Source: an uncultured Oceanospirillaceae bacterium (GTDB taxonomy: Bacteria; Pseudomonadota; Gammaproteobacteria; Pseudomonadales; Balneatricaceae). From it: a DNA stretch of 64,000 bases. The stretch spans positions 32,098 through 96,097 of the forward strand of contig CAKZOD010000044.1 in the NCBI GenBank assembly GCA_937136055.1. The letters run 5' to 3'. The translations under genes and the position numbers were made by a program. Under the pieces are notes generated by a model, which saw nothing but the letters and a program-made list of their open reading frames with translations, was not told the DNA's origin and did not search any database. Shown here piece by piece: positions 27,542 to 37,173 of the stretch (position 1 is its first letter; the number at the start of each line of letters is the position of its first letter).

Positions 27542-28243
27542 TTATGGGGTGATTTGTTGGCGTTGTGTCGGTTGCTGAACACGCGTAGCGCTTTCATCTT
27601 TTTTATCTGACGCCGTACGCGAGCAATTCACACTCAAAGGTGCACAGCCCACAAGAGGGTTTTGAGCAATTTTTAGCTCTACCCGCTGCAGCTTACTCTT
27701 TGATTCCTTATTAAAGCCTGTCTCACCACTACCGCCTACCAAATAGGTATCAACATAATCGCGACTCATACCTGATGATGTAATTTGCACTCTTCGATCA
27801 AAGTAATCTTCTACTTTCACGACAGTAACATCATTAACGCTCGGTACTTTCGGCTTTTGGTAAGAGTAACTTATGGTAGGAGCAAGCGGCTGCTTATTAA
27901 CATCATTTCTAACCGCAACGACTTGCACGTTCGGGGCGAGTTGATCAAAATTATGATTAAAAGCAATTGTAGTTACTTGGGGGTGCTTAGCTGCATTATT
28001 TTTAACTGCAACTACTTGCACGTTTGCAGTCAAATCACGATAGTTGTTTAGCTGCACAGGTATGACTTCGGTAAACTTTTGTTTAGCAAAATTTTTCGCC
28101 TGCACCACTGCCGTTGAAAACTCTTGGGACTGCAAAGGTTGAAAATCGTAGGTATGAGATAAGCCTGCTGCACTCACAGGCAAGCTCGTAAAAGAACAGC
28201 AAGTGATTGCAAAGCCAGATTTAAGCTTATCTCTAAATACCAT
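27542..28243 (-). CDS. Exported protein of unknown function with internal repeat
   Basis: I do not recognise this family. The 233-residue product has a signal-like N-terminus (RDKLKSGFAITCCSFTSLPVSAAG), then two copies of a roughly 31-residue unit, LTANVQVVAVKNN... and LAPNVQVVAVRND..., and a weaker third (VNDVTVVKVED). The C-terminal third is hydrophilic with two cysteines (VGCAPLSVNCSR) and a Gln/Thr-rich end. The start ATG is preceded by GAG about 9 nt upstream. It is convergent with the peroxidase gene and lies just downstream of sbcB. A surface or periplasmic role is plausible; nothing more can be said. Confidence 0.7.
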   Translation of the reverse strand: MVFRDKLKSGFAITCCSFTSLPVSAAGLSHTYDFQPLQSQEFSTAVVQAKNFAKQKFTEVIPVQLNNYRDLTANVQVVAVKNNAAKHPQVTTIAFNHNFDQLAPNVQVVAVRNDVNKQPLAPTISYSYQKPKVPSVNDVTVVKVEDYFDRRVQITSSGMSRDYVDTYLVGGSGETGFNKESKSKLQRVELKIAQNPLVGCAPLSVNCSRTASDKKDESATRVQQPTQRQQITP

Positions 28244-28301
28244 AAATCATTTCTCGTTTTCTACAAAGCTTAAATCTATCTTCTAAAAGGCGTTCAGTCT
28301 T

Positions 28302-29750
28302 TTAAACATCCATTGGAAAAATTGATTCAGCATAAATTGCCAACTCTTCCAGAATGTCTCGTTCATTCGAACTCAACTCTGGATTTTTGTACATTTCATT
28401 TAATAGATTGTAGAAAGGCTGCATCGTTAGCAGTTTACGATTATCTTGGGTAACCAGCTTCGCATGACGGTAAGCTTCCCAGCGCTGCTGCTCATCCCCA
28501 TCTAAAAACTCTGGGTAATTACGCGCTCGGTATCTAAAAAGCATCTCTTCCAACCTTGGATCTTGAAAGGCAAACTCTTGATGCCCGAGATCTTCTGGCG
28601 CTGTTGCTCTTATTAAATCCATCGACTTTTTATCAATGTCACAAAAGAAGCCACCGCTGTACAACATGTGATCAGGATCACCGTCACTTTCAAACTCATC
28701 TACAGCAAATATATCGGCCAGTTTCTGTTTTAATTCAGGATAATTTCTCAACATTGCCAAATGAGTCCGACAGATTGACCCGTCGATATTCAATCTATTA
28801 GCTTCTTCTGAATTAAGCATACCTGCTGGGGCAATTATTGGGCACTTATTAATGTGCACTTGCTTTAGCGAAATTTTAGGGTCACTCTCTTTACGCTGAT
28901 CACGTGGCAAATACATAAGGCGAGAAATTTCAGCGGCATCTAACTCCAACAATGGTGTCGGATCTTCTCTTAAATCCCAGCTAATTACTGCGTTTTTATT
29001 AACCGGATGCTGCGCTAATGGCGCTATTATAGCAGCGTTGCCAATGCTACTTGGATAGCGTGAAGAGATATGCAACACCGGCTTCATACTCTCAACATCA
29101 AGCTGTTTTTGTACTGCTTGTTTAGTTTTATTCAACAGCACGAAATTATAAAGCTTAGTTTGCTTATCGCGAATAATGCGTGCCATTTCAATGGTTGCAT
29201 AAACATCTGCCATCGCATCGTGCGCATTCGTATGCTCAATGCCATTAGCCTTTGATAAGTCCTCTAAGCGAAAACTTGGCGTGCCATCTTCATAATTAGG
29301 CCACTCAATACCCTCTGGGCGAAGTGCACGTGTAAGCCTTACCATGTCGATCAAATCCCAACGTGAGCACTGGTTTTGCCATTCTCTTGCATAAGGATCG
29401 AAAAAATTACGGTAAAGTGTATTTCGGGTAATTTCATCATCAAATCTAAGGTTGTTATAGCCAACAGAACAAGTGCCCGGCACACTCATTTCAGCATTAA
29501 TTTGCGCAATAAACTGCGCTTCACAAACCCCTTCACGCATCGCATGCTGCGGTGTAATTCCTGTTATCAAACATGCTTGTGGGTGAGGTAGAAAATCATC
29601 GCTAGGCTTACAGAATATTTCTATTGGCTCACCGATAATATTAAGCGCCTCATCTGTCCTTATTGCTGCAAACTGAAGCGGTCTGTCGCGCTTAGGATCA
29701 GCACCTGAGGTTTCATAATCGTGCCAGAGGAATGTGCGTTCTATTGTCAT
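28302..29750 (-). CDS. sbcB: Exodeoxyribonuclease I (SbcB)
   Basis: 3'-5' single-strand DNA exonuclease of the DEDDh superfamily, active in recombination, mismatch repair and removal of ssDNA ends. N-terminal motif TFLWHDYETSGADPKRDR contains the Asp-Glu metal ligands; later NLRFDDE and the HNAHDAMADV region supply the remaining acidic residues and His. The SH3-like and helical C-terminal parts of ExoI follow. I use the ATG at 29750; the preceding TTG at 29759 has no ribosome site. About 482 residues, as in E. coli (475). Confidence 0.95.
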   Translation of the reverse strand: MTIERTFLWHDYETSGADPKRDRPLQFAAIRTDEALNIIGEPIEIFCKPSDDFLPHPQACLITGITPQHAMREGVCEAQFIAQINAEMSVPGTCSVGYNNLRFDDEITRNTLYRNFFDPYAREWQNQCSRWDLIDMVRLTRALRPEGIEWPNYEDGTPSFRLEDLSKANGIEHTNAHDAMADVYATIEMARIIRDKQTKLYNFVLLNKTKQAVQKQLDVESMKPVLHISSRYPSSIGNAAIIAPLAQHPVNKNAVISWDLREDPTPLLELDAAEISRLMYLPRDQRKESDPKISLKQVHINKCPIIAPAGMLNSEEANRLNIDGSICRTHLAMLRNYPELKQKLADIFAVDEFESDGDPDHMLYSGGFFCDIDKKSMDLIRATAPEDLGHQEFAFQDPRLEEMLFRYRARNYPEFLDGDEQQRWEAYRHAKLVTQDNRKLLTMQPFYNLLNEMYKNPELSSNERDILEELAIYAESIFPMDV

Positions 29751-29856
29751 CGTATTCAACTTAATTTATTGATAATGCCTGCGTAGCAACACCTCTTAAA
29801 TTAAGGGCTGTGCTACACAAGTTTCAATAATCAATTATTTTGGATAAAAGGTCTTA

Positions 29857-30597
29857 CTATACGTTATTGGCAATATCTTCTTCTATTGCTGCTAATGCTC
29901 TTAAAGGATCGACCGCTTTGGTGATTGGACGACCAATCACTAAGTGAGTACTACCGCTTTGCAACGCTTTAGAAGGTGTCATTATGCGTTGCTGGTCGTC
30001 AGCACTATCTGTTGCTAAACGAATACCTGGTGTAACCAGTGCAAACTCGCTGCCAAACTGGCCTTTTAGCATCGCCGTCTCTTGCGCTGAACATACTACT
30101 CCATCTAAACCACAGCTGTGTGTCAGTTTTGCTAAATTCATTACGTGCTGTTGCGGCTCAATATCCAAGCCAATTTCAAGTAAATCACTTTTTTGCATAC
30201 TCGTTAGCACTGTTACTGCGATTAATAAAGTACGGTTGTCTTGTACTTTTTGAAGCTCAGAGTATGCTTTTTCCATCATATGTCTGCCGCCACTAGCGTG
30301 CACGTTTACCATCCAGACACCCATTTCGGCAGCTGCTCTAACAGCCTTGGCGACAGTATTTGGAATATCATGAAACTTCAGATCTAAGAAAATATCAAAG
30401 CCTTGATCACTTAAGCTCTCTATAATTTTGGGACCGCTACGAGTAAATAGCTCCTTGCCTACCTTCACACGACAGCGAGAAGGGTCTAGCTGTTTAGCCA
30501 TCTGTAACGCTAAATCCATTTCAGGGTAATCCAATGCTACTATGACAGGTTTGTCGCTCTTATCTTGTAGGTTAGTCGCTCGTTGAATATCGCTCAT
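29857..30597 (-). CDS. pyrF: Orotidine 5'-phosphate decarboxylase
   Basis: Last step of UMP synthesis: decarboxylation of OMP. TIM-barrel enzyme of 246 residues with [13 protein letters not shown] at the N-terminus, the catalytic [11 protein letters not shown] motif (Lys-x-x-Asp array), [18 protein letters not shown] and VIGRPITKA for phosphate binding. Shine-Dalgarno GGGAG 6 nt before ATG. It follows lapA after a 299-nt gap; in many relatives lapB lies between the two. Confidence 0.97.
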   Translation of the reverse strand: MSDIQRATNLQDKSDKPVIVALDYPEMDLALQMAKQLDPSRCRVKVGKELFTRSGPKIIESLSDQGFDIFLDLKFHDIPNTVAKAVRAAAEMGVWMVNVHASGGRHMMEKAYSELQKVQDNRTLLIAVTVLTSMQKSDLLEIGLDIEPQQHVMNLAKLTHSCGLDGVVCSAQETAMLKGQFGSEFALVTPGIRLATDSADDQQRIMTPSKALQSGSTHLVIGRPITKAVDPLRALAAIEEDIANNV

Positions 30598-30840
30598 TTG
30601 TTCTCCCTTGATAGATCTATGCTAGATTTTGACACGCGTAATTCTACCGTTTTAACTCACTAAATTGGAGCTTTATATCCTGTGATGTTGAGGTATCTTA
30701 ATAATTGTGAGGCTTAAATATTCTTCTCTTTAGTGCAAAGCAAGAGTACGTAAAGATAGATTGAGGAATTATGGCAAGAGGGATTGTGAGGTACGACTAT
30801 TGTGAAAGCGATCTTGAGAGTTAAATCAGTAGAAAGAGCG

Positions 30841-30879
30841 CCATACTGCTGATATCACTTGAACGATTCAGCAGCATGG
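30841..30879 (-). terminator. Inverted repeat downstream of lapA
   Basis: CCATACTGCTGA (30841-30852) and TCAGCAGCATGG (30868-30879) pair at 11 of 12 positions with a 15-nt loop, 18 nt after the lapA stop. On the minus strand it is followed by a CTCTTTCT stretch; a plausible terminator of the ihfB-lapA unit. Confidence 0.55.
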
Positions 30880-30896
30880 TTCAACTATGTTATCGC

Positions 30897-31181
30897 TTAT
30901 GCTCTATAAGCTGCTAACTCTTTATTAGCGGCTTCTGCTCTGCGATTAGATAGATTCAATTTTGTTTTTAGGCCTATTACAGCAAATGTACTCAGAATTG
31001 TGCCCAGCACACCGCCCGATACAAAAAATGCAATCAACCAAAGGGATAAACTAGCTTCAGGTAATTGTATAAAAATAAGATCAATAGCCACTTTATCAGT
31101 ATTATGTATAGTGAACATGATACCGACAAACAAAACTACAATACTTACTAGAAGTACAACAAACATCTTTAACCAACGCAT
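30897..31181 (-). CDS. lapA: LapA (DUF1049) inner-membrane protein
   Basis: 94-residue protein with two membrane helices (about 5-27 and 43-67) around IHNTDKVAIDLIFIQLP and a C-terminal cytoplasmic coiled tail (LSNRRAEAANKELAAYR), the LapA/YciS pattern. In E. coli LapA works with LapB in control of lipopolysaccharide synthesis through LpxC turnover. Shine-Dalgarno GGAG 8 nt before ATG. It follows ihfB by 32 nt. The expected partner lapB is not adjacent. Confidence 0.9.
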   Translation of the reverse strand: MRWLKMFVVLLVSIVVLFVGIMFTIHNTDKVAIDLIFIQLPEASLSLWLIAFFVSGGVLGTILSTFAVIGLKTKLNLSNRRAEAANKELAAYRA

Positions 31182-31213
31182 CGGTATTCTCCAATTATAC
31201 GTATAAGTTTAAA

Positions 31214-31507
31214 CTAATCTTTTCCAATACTCTCATTAACCTGTTCGCGCAATTCTTTGCCAGGCTTAAAGTGAGGTACATATTTCTCAGAAAGCGCAAC
31301 CGATTCTCCAGATTTTGGATTACGGCCAATTCTCGGTGCTCGATAATGAAGAGAAAAACTACCAAAACCGCGCACTTCGATGCGCCCTCCGTTTGATAAT
31401 GATTCTGTCATGTGATCCAGCATCGTTTTTGCAGCAGATTCAACATCCTTAACTGATAGTTCAGGATGCTTATCTATTAGCAATTCTATTAACTCAGATT
31501 TTGTCAT
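31214..31507 (-). CDS. ihfB: Integration host factor beta subunit
   Basis: DNA-bending nucleoid protein that forms the IHF heterodimer with IhfA and shapes promoters, recombination sites and origins. The 97 residues show the HU/IHF fold: [10 protein letters not shown] start, [17 protein letters not shown] and the DNA-contacting arm [17 protein letters not shown] precedes ATG. It lies downstream of rpsA, the conserved order in gammaproteobacteria, with a 329-nt gap that probably gives it its own promoter. Confidence 0.97.
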   Translation of the reverse strand: MTKSELIELLIDKHPELSVKDVESAAKTMLDHMTESLSNGGRIEVRGFGSFSLHYRAPRIGRNPKSGESVALSEKYVPHFKPGKELREQVNESIGKD

Positions 31508-31836
31508 TTAATTTCTCCTAGAGGTTTAACCGTTCAATAAAATTGATCTTTAAACCTTTTCTAAGATTAAAGTAAAACAGCTTCGACTTATTAACTTGTT
31601 GTTAAGCATAACTTATTGAAGATTAGATCTCCACTTCAGTGCCATTTAATTTAGCCGAACTCGCCACTGTTTTCTCATTTTTCTATTCACTTAATACTAA
31701 AAACCATTATTCAACAGTTTGTATCGTAAAAGAGACAGTAAAAAACACTTCAAAAAGTATCTTTCCTTAACAATTCAACGACCGGTAAAAGTTGCGCGCT
31801 ATTTTAACCTCGTTTGCAAGGCTTTGTCGCGCCCTG
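31508..31836. other. Gap between rpsA and ihfB
   Basis: 329 nt without a gene. It must contain the 3' end of the rpsA transcript and probably an ihfB promoter on the minus strand. I found only a short GCGCG/CGCGC dyad (31794-31798, 31828-31832) and no clear intrinsic terminator. Confidence 0.5.
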
Positions 31837-33519
31837 TTACTTATCTTTCTTATCTAATTGCGCTTTTATAAGATCCCCGATGGTTGTAGGTGCTAAATCT
31901 TCATTCGCACGTTCTTTTACGGAGTCTAAAGCTTCTTTTTCTTGCTGCTGCTCTAACAGTTTAATCGATACTTGGATCTTGCGATTCCTATTATCAATCT
32001 GGGAAATCATTACTTCTAATGACTGACCTTTAGATATCACACTTGTTAAATCTTCAATCCGTTCTCGCGATGCATCTGCACGTCTTAAAGTCGCTGTAAC
32101 ACCTTCAGCAAGGTTCAATTGCGCTTGATTACTATCAACCTCATCAACCTTAGCTGTAACTATAGCTCCTTTTTTATGAATTGCAGTGAAACTTGCAAAA
32201 TCATCCCCAGATAATTGCTTAATACTCAATGCTATGCGTTCTTTTTCAATATCAACGGATAAAAGAACCGTTTCAACTTCATCACCTTTCTTATAGCTTT
32301 TGACCGCCTCATTTCCAGGAAGATCCCAAGATATATCGGAAAGGTGAACTAAACCGTCAACACCTTCACCAACACTCACAAATAAACCAAAATCGGTGAT
32401 TGAGCGAATCTTACCTGTTATTTTATCCCCAGCTGCATACTTGCCAGAGAATGTTTGCCAAGGATTTTGGCCGCACTGTTTCATGCCTAAAGAAATTCGA
32501 CGATTATTGGTATCTATATCCAACACCATCACTTGAATTTCTTCACCAACTTTGACAACTTTAGAGGGATGAATATTACGGTTAGTCCAATCCATTTCCG
32601 AGACATGCACTAAACCTTCCACACCTTCTACTATCTGAGCAAAGCAGCCGTAGTCTGTAAGGTTTGTGACAGTAGCGCTCGTTTGCTCACCGACTTTGAG
32701 TTTTTCAATCTGCGTGGTCCAAGGATCAGGTATTAATTGCTTAAGGCCTAAAGAGACACGTGACTTTTCACGATCAAATTTAAGTATCTTAACTTCTATT
32801 TCATCACCTAAACTCAGTACAACCGAGGGGTGTTTGACGCGTTTCCAAGCGATATCAGTAATATGCAACAGGCCATCTAGACCACCAAGATCGACAAATG
32901 CACCGTAATCAGTAATATTTTTGACAATACCCTTTACGACTTGCCCTTGATCAAGTGTTGCTAAAAGCTCATTCCTGACGACAGAGTTTTGCTCTTCTAA
33001 TACTGCCCTGCGTGAGACAACAACATTGTTCTTTTTAATATCAAGTTTAACGAGTTTAAATTCGAGAGGGCATCCTTCTAAGTGAGAGGAATCTCTTAAG
33101 GGATGCATATCAAGTAATGAGCCGGGTAGGAAACCCTGAAGAGATCCAACATTGACCGTAAAACCACCGCGAACCTTGCCAACGATAACACCTTCAACGA
33201 TCTCGCCTTTTTGATAAGCAATTTCCAGTACTTCCCAAGCCTCTGCACGCTTGGCTTTTTCCCGCGATAATTGAGTAGACCCGAAACCGTCTTCAACGGA
33301 TTCTAGGGCAACTTTCACCTTATCACCCACTTTCACGGTTAGCTCATTATTGCTATCGGTGAATTGACTTCGGGGGATAACGCCCTCAGATTTCAAATTG
33401 GCATTAACAATAATAAAATCATGTTCAATGGCAATTACAGTGGCAGATACTATCGCCCCAGGGGACATATTAAGATCTTCTAAGCTTTCAGCAAAAAGAT
33501 CAGCAAAACTCTCACTCAT
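31837..33519 (-). CDS. rpsA: 30S ribosomal protein S1
   Basis: RNA-binding ribosomal protein needed for translation initiation on most structured mRNAs. It contains six S1 (OB-fold) repeats, visible as recurring ITDYGAFVDLGG-DGLLH-like and TNLTDYGCFAQIVEGVEG-like blocks; repeats 3-6 are the strongest. 560 residues against 557 in E. coli. I place the start at ATG 33519 (AAGGA 9 nt upstream); a TTG two codons earlier lies too close to the ribosome site. Cmk lies upstream and ihfB downstream, as in most relatives. Confidence 0.97.
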   Translation of the reverse strand: MSESFADLFAESLEDLNMSPGAIVSATVIAIEHDFIIVNANLKSEGVIPRSQFTDSNNELTVKVGDKVKVALESVEDGFGSTQLSREKAKRAEAWEVLEIAYQKGEIVEGVIVGKVRGGFTVNVGSLQGFLPGSLLDMHPLRDSSHLEGCPLEFKLVKLDIKKNNVVVSRRAVLEEQNSVVRNELLATLDQGQVVKGIVKNITDYGAFVDLGGLDGLLHITDIAWKRVKHPSVVLSLGDEIEVKILKFDREKSRVSLGLKQLIPDPWTTQIEKLKVGEQTSATVTNLTDYGCFAQIVEGVEGLVHVSEMDWTNRNIHPSKVVKVGEEIQVMVLDIDTNNRRISLGMKQCGQNPWQTFSGKYAAGDKITGKIRSITDFGLFVSVGEGVDGLVHLSDISWDLPGNEAVKSYKKGDEVETVLLSVDIEKERIALSIKQLSGDDFASFTAIHKKGAIVTAKVDEVDSNQAQLNLAEGVTATLRRADASRERIEDLTSVISKGQSLEVMISQIDNRNRKIQVSIKLLEQQQEKEALDSVKERANEDLAPTTIGDLIKAQLDKKDK

Positions 33520-33634
33520 ATTCAATCATCCTTGTTGACGTTGAGATTCAAGAAAATTACTTAGGGTGCTATATTTTTGCTAACTAAATATATTAATGCA
33601 CCCTGCCCCTCTCTGTGGGTTGACTACTTTTCCC

Positions 33635-34336
33635 TTAACGTAACCCTCTATGTCGCGCTTCTTCGAGTACAATTTCTAGCACTTGTTCAATTGTTAAACT
33701 CGTTGAATCCAGCATGATTGCTTCTTCAGCAGGCTTCAAAGGCGCGACTGCACGTTGTGTATCTCGTTCGTCTCGTTTTTTCAATTCAACTAATATCTCT
33801 TCAAGGCTAGCATCCAGCCCCTTATTTATCAACTGCTTATATCTACGATTTGCGCGCTCTTCAACGCTGGCATCGAGATAGACTTTCAATTGCGCACCAG
33901 GAAACACGACTGTTCCCATATCGCGACCATCTGCAATTAAACCCGGTAGCTGAGCAAACTCACGCTGTCTGTCTAATAATGCAGTTCGCACACCGGGAAT
34001 TGCTGCAATTAGTGATGCAAGATTACCCGTCTCCTCCAAGCGTAGCTCTTGTGTGACCGACTCGCCCTCTAAAATCACTTGAAGCTCATCTTCCCCTTCT
34101 TGGATAACAAACTGAATATCCAAATGAGCGGCTAATACTTGTAGCGCATCTTCATCATCACTAGATACGCCATGATGCTTCGCAGCCAATGCGGTGAGAC
34201 GATACAGTGCACCGCTATCTAATAAATTCCAGCCGAGCTTGGCTGCTAAAAGCTTGCAAATCGTCCCTTTACCAGAGCCACTTGGACCATCAATCGTTAT
34301 TACCGGACCAATTGATTCGCTTTCATTTTGAGACAT
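33635..34336 (-). CDS. cmk: Cytidylate kinase
   Basis: Phosphorylates CMP and dCMP to the diphosphates with ATP. P-loop GPSGSGKGT near residues 18-26, LDSGALYR, the [12 protein letters not shown] segment and [10 protein letters not shown] lid residues identify the long bacterial CMP kinase type with its inserted domain; 233 residues. GGAGG lies 6 nt before ATG. It precedes rpsA by 115 nt. In Pseudomonas the gene before cmk is the tyrA-aroA fusion; here a 283-nt non-coding gap separates it from pheA. Confidence 0.96.
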   Translation of the reverse strand: MSQNESESIGPVITIDGPSGSGKGTICKLLAAKLGWNLLDSGALYRLTALAAKHHGVSSDDEDALQVLAAHLDIQFVIQEGEDELQVILEGESVTQELRLEETGNLASLIAAIPGVRTALLDRQREFAQLPGLIADGRDMGTVVFPGAQLKVYLDASVEERANRRYKQLINKGLDASLEEILVELKKRDERDTQRAVAPLKPAEEAIMLDSTSLTIEQVLEIVLEEARHRGLR

Positions 34337-34619
34337 TAGTCTCCTCCTTTCTTATTATCACTCCAGTGTTCACTGTTTTTTCAACGAACGCCGGAAAAAT
34401 GCTGCCACTTAGGCATAATTTTCTATTTTAATATTTTGTATGGCGCTTAAATCGGTTTTTCAATTCAATGGCTGTCTTGACTATCAACCACTTAACACTT
34501 AATTGTTAACCGTGAATAACCACACTATCTACTTGCTCTTGAGCTTAATACCTGAGGCTTATAAAAGCCCCACTTCTAAAATACGATCATTTTCTTTAAA
34601 GACATAACTCTTAAGGCAG

Positions 34620-35744
34620 CTATAGAACAGCTCGAGGATAAGAACCTAACACTTTTATCTCAACACTCGACTCCTCAAGATGCGCTAAGACTGTGCTAAT
34701 TCGCTGATCATCTCTATGCCCTTCAAAATCAATATAAAAAACAGAGCAATCGGTACCTAAGGCACTCTCACCTGTATGTGTATCGATTCGAGTTAAGCTA
34801 ATTTCATGCTCTCTAAAAGGTGTTAACAAAGAATATAAAGCACCAGGCTGATCTTTTGTCGCGATAAGAATAGATGTTTTATCATGACCCGACGGTGATA
34901 TTTCCTGTCGGCCTATGATTAAAAAGCGCGCTTTATGCTCATTGCTACTACTAATATTTTGCGCAATGACTCGCCATTCACCTGTCAACGTGCCATCCCC
35001 TGCTATTACTGCCGCGTGCTGCTCAGTTTCTGTCATTTTCTGCGCTTGCTCTGAGCTAGTTAAAGCAATGCGATCGGCGGTTGGGCAATGCTCATCCAAC
35101 CATTGGCTACAATGCGAAAGCGTTTCACTTGAGGCATATATTTTTGTAATTTCAGGTAAGCTTTGGCTGTGACTGGAAAACAAGTGCAATTGCACGGCTA
35201 ACTCAACCTCACCACAGATATTCAATGGATAGCGTTTAAACAAATTCAAACTTTGAACAGCAACACCTTGGTTACTATTATCAATAGGTACCACACCATA
35301 ATTCACCGCACTGCTATCAACTTCTTTAAAGACTTGATCTAAAGAATTTACAGCATGGGTAACTGCAGAGCTGCCAAAATGCTTATGAGACGCAAGCTGG
35401 GCAAATGCACCGGCAGGTCCAAGATAGGCTACTTGTAAAGGCTTCTCATGTGCTAAACACACAGACATAACCTCGCGGAACAAACGAGCAACAGCTTTGT
35501 CTTCTAATGGTCCTTTATTACGTTCCATAACCTTGCGCAGCACTTGTGCCTCACGCTCAGGACGATAGAACACAGCATCCGTTACACCTTGATACTTTTC
35601 CTTAACTTGAGCCACTTGTTGTGCACAATCTGCACGCTGATTAAGCAATTGATGCATTTGCTGATCAATAGCATCAATTTTATCGCGTAATTTTAATAAC
35701 TCTTTTTCCTGTTCTTGTTCTTGTTGTTTTTGATGAACTGTCAT
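34620..35744 (-). CDS. pheA: Chorismate mutase / prephenate dehydratase (P-protein) with degenerate dehydratase motifs
   Basis: Bifunctional phenylalanine-pathway enzyme: AroQ chorismate mutase (about residues 15-100, with LRDKIDAIDQQM and VFYRPEREAQVL), prephenate dehydratase (about 100-280) and ACT domain (about 290-370, DKTSILIATKDQPGAL). The mutase looks intact. In the dehydratase domain expected motifs have changed: GTFS is GAFA, ENST is DNSN, YSHPQ...QC is YASSETLSHC, and the TRF motif is ARF (GCG for Ala). The ACT effector motif near ESRP is also altered (IDTHTGES). The overall length and order are normal. ATG 35744 has AGGA upstream; the longer frame from 35804 adds an unrelated leader. 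The dehydratase may be inactive or altered. Confidence 0.9.
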   Translation of the reverse strand: MTVHQKQQEQEQEKELLKLRDKIDAIDQQMHQLLNQRADCAQQVAQVKEKYQGVTDAVFYRPEREAQVLRKVMERNKGPLEDKAVARLFREVMSVCLAHEKPLQVAYLGPAGAFAQLASHKHFGSSAVTHAVNSLDQVFKEVDSSAVNYGVVPIDNSNQGVAVQSLNLFKRYPLNICGEVELAVQLHLFSSHSQSLPEITKIYASSETLSHCSQWLDEHCPTADRIALTSSEQAQKMTETEQHAAVIAGDGTLTGEWRVIAQNISSSNEHKARFLIIGRQEISPSGHDKTSILIATKDQPGALYSLLTPFREHEISLTRIDTHTGESALGTDCSVFYIDFEGHRDDQRISTVLAHLEESSVEIKVLGSYPRAVL

Positions 35745-35819
35745 AACGATCCTAACTCTAACTTTTTGAATACCAAACGTTGTTTTTAATGTTCTGCAAT
35801 TCAATCATCGCAGCACCTA

Positions 35820-36902
35820 TTACCCATTACGTTTCGCAAAATCATTCATAAATTCAATGAGCGCATCCACTGATGATTCAGGTATTGCATTATAAATACT
35901 GGCGCGCATACCACCTGCCGCTTTATGCCCTTTTAAGTTTAACAGACCAGCATCTTGTGCTTGAGTTAAGAAAACACTTTCTAAAGCTGCATCATGGATA
36001 TTAAAGGGGATATTCATTAATGAGCGATTTTCAGGCTTTATGCGATTCACATAAAAACCACCATCATCGATTGCGTGGTAAAGTTTTTCAGCTTTGCGCT
36101 GGTTCACTTTTTCTATCGCTTCAACGCCACCTTGCTCTAATAACCACTCAAACACTAAGCCGGATAAATACCAGGCAAATGTAGGCGGCGTATTAGACAT
36201 AGAGCCTGCTTGCGCATGAATATCATAGTTATACATTTTCGGGGTACAGCTTTGTGCCTTTCCAAGTAAATCTTCTCGAATAATGGCAACGGTTAAGCCT
36301 GCTGGCCCTATGTTTTTTTGCGCACCTGCGTAAATCATGCCGTACTTAGTGACATCGATCTGGCAAGACAATATATCTGAAGACATATCGACCACAAGAG
36401 GAACATCCCCAGAGTGCGGGGTATAATCAAAGCGCAACCCGCCAACAGTTTCATTACTCGCATAATGTAAGTAGGCTAAATCAGCATCTAATATCAATTC
36501 TGACTGTCTAGGAACACTTAAGTAATCATTATCGCTAGCACTTGCAATAACTTGCATATCACAATATCGGGCCGCTTCTGTCAGAGACTTCTTAGACCAC
36601 ATACCTGTTTCTATATATGCTGCACGCTGATCTGCTCGAGCAAAGTTAAGCGGTATCATTGCAAATTGACTGGTTGCTCCACCTTGCAAAAATAACACTT
36701 TGTAATTGCTAGGAATATTGAGCAGCTGCCTAAAGTCTTCTTCCGCTTTTTGAGCGACTGATACAAACTCTTTTGAACGATGGCTCATCTCCATAATGGA
36801 GAGACCTTTGCCTTGCCAATCAAGAAGCTCTGATTGGGCACGCTCTAAAACTTGAGTTGGAATTGCTGCAGGACCAGCACTAAAATTATGCTTGCGAGAC
36901 AT
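35820..36902 (-). CDS. serC: Phosphoserine aminotransferase
   Basis: PLP enzyme of serine and pyridoxine synthesis; converts 3-phosphohydroxypyruvate plus glutamate to phosphoserine. HNFSAGPAAIP at the N-terminus, GGATSQFAMIP for phosphate/PLP binding, and the Schiff-base lysine in YAGAQKNIGPAG are intact; SNTPPTF and GGMRASIYNA near the end are family signatures. ATG 36902 with AAGGA 8 nt upstream gives 360 residues, as expected. It is 75 nt upstream of pheA and downstream of gyrA, the conserved neighbourhood. Confidence 0.97.
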   Translation of the reverse strand: MSRKHNFSAGPAAIPTQVLERAQSELLDWQGKGLSIMEMSHRSKEFVSVAQKAEEDFRQLLNIPSNYKVLFLQGGATSQFAMIPLNFARADQRAAYIETGMWSKKSLTEAARYCDMQVIASASDNDYLSVPRQSELILDADLAYLHYASNETVGGLRFDYTPHSGDVPLVVDMSSDILSCQIDVTKYGMIYAGAQKNIGPAGLTVAIIREDLLGKAQSCTPKMYNYDIHAQAGSMSNTPPTFAWYLSGLVFEWLLEQGGVEAIEKVNQRKAEKLYHAIDDGGFYVNRIKPENRSLMNIPFNIHDAALESVFLTQAQDAGLLNLKGHKAAGGMRASIYNAIPESSVDALIEFMNDFAKRNG

Positions 36903-37122
36903 AGTTTGAATCCTTAGTAAAATCTCATCTATTGAATACAAATAACACTAAAAAACAATAACAAGGTGCTACTCCACCTTCATCAAAACACTTTTCCATT
37001 ACAAGCCAAATATTAAATATCTAACGCTTCAAGCGGATAATATTATTTAACCCGAATCAGTAGTTTCAATACACTCAGCTTTGTTTGATTTAATAAACAA
37101 GCTGTTTTATAACAATCCTGTA

Positions 37123-37147
37123 AATAAAAAATGCGGCATAAGCCGCA
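37123..37147 (-). terminator. Intrinsic terminator of gyrA
   Basis: TGCGGC (37132-37137) and GCCGCA (37142-37147) form a 6-bp stem with an ATAA loop; on the minus strand it runs into a T-rich tract (plus-strand 37122-37131). It lies 27 nt past the gyrA stop. Confidence 0.88.
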
Positions 37148-37173
37148 CTTTTAATTGAAGAATAGTACGCTTT

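Noticed and set aside
30771..30824. 17-codon plus-strand frame with GAGG upstream in the lapA-pyrF gap
   Set aside because: Opposite to both neighbours and very short; one ribosome-site match is expected by chance.
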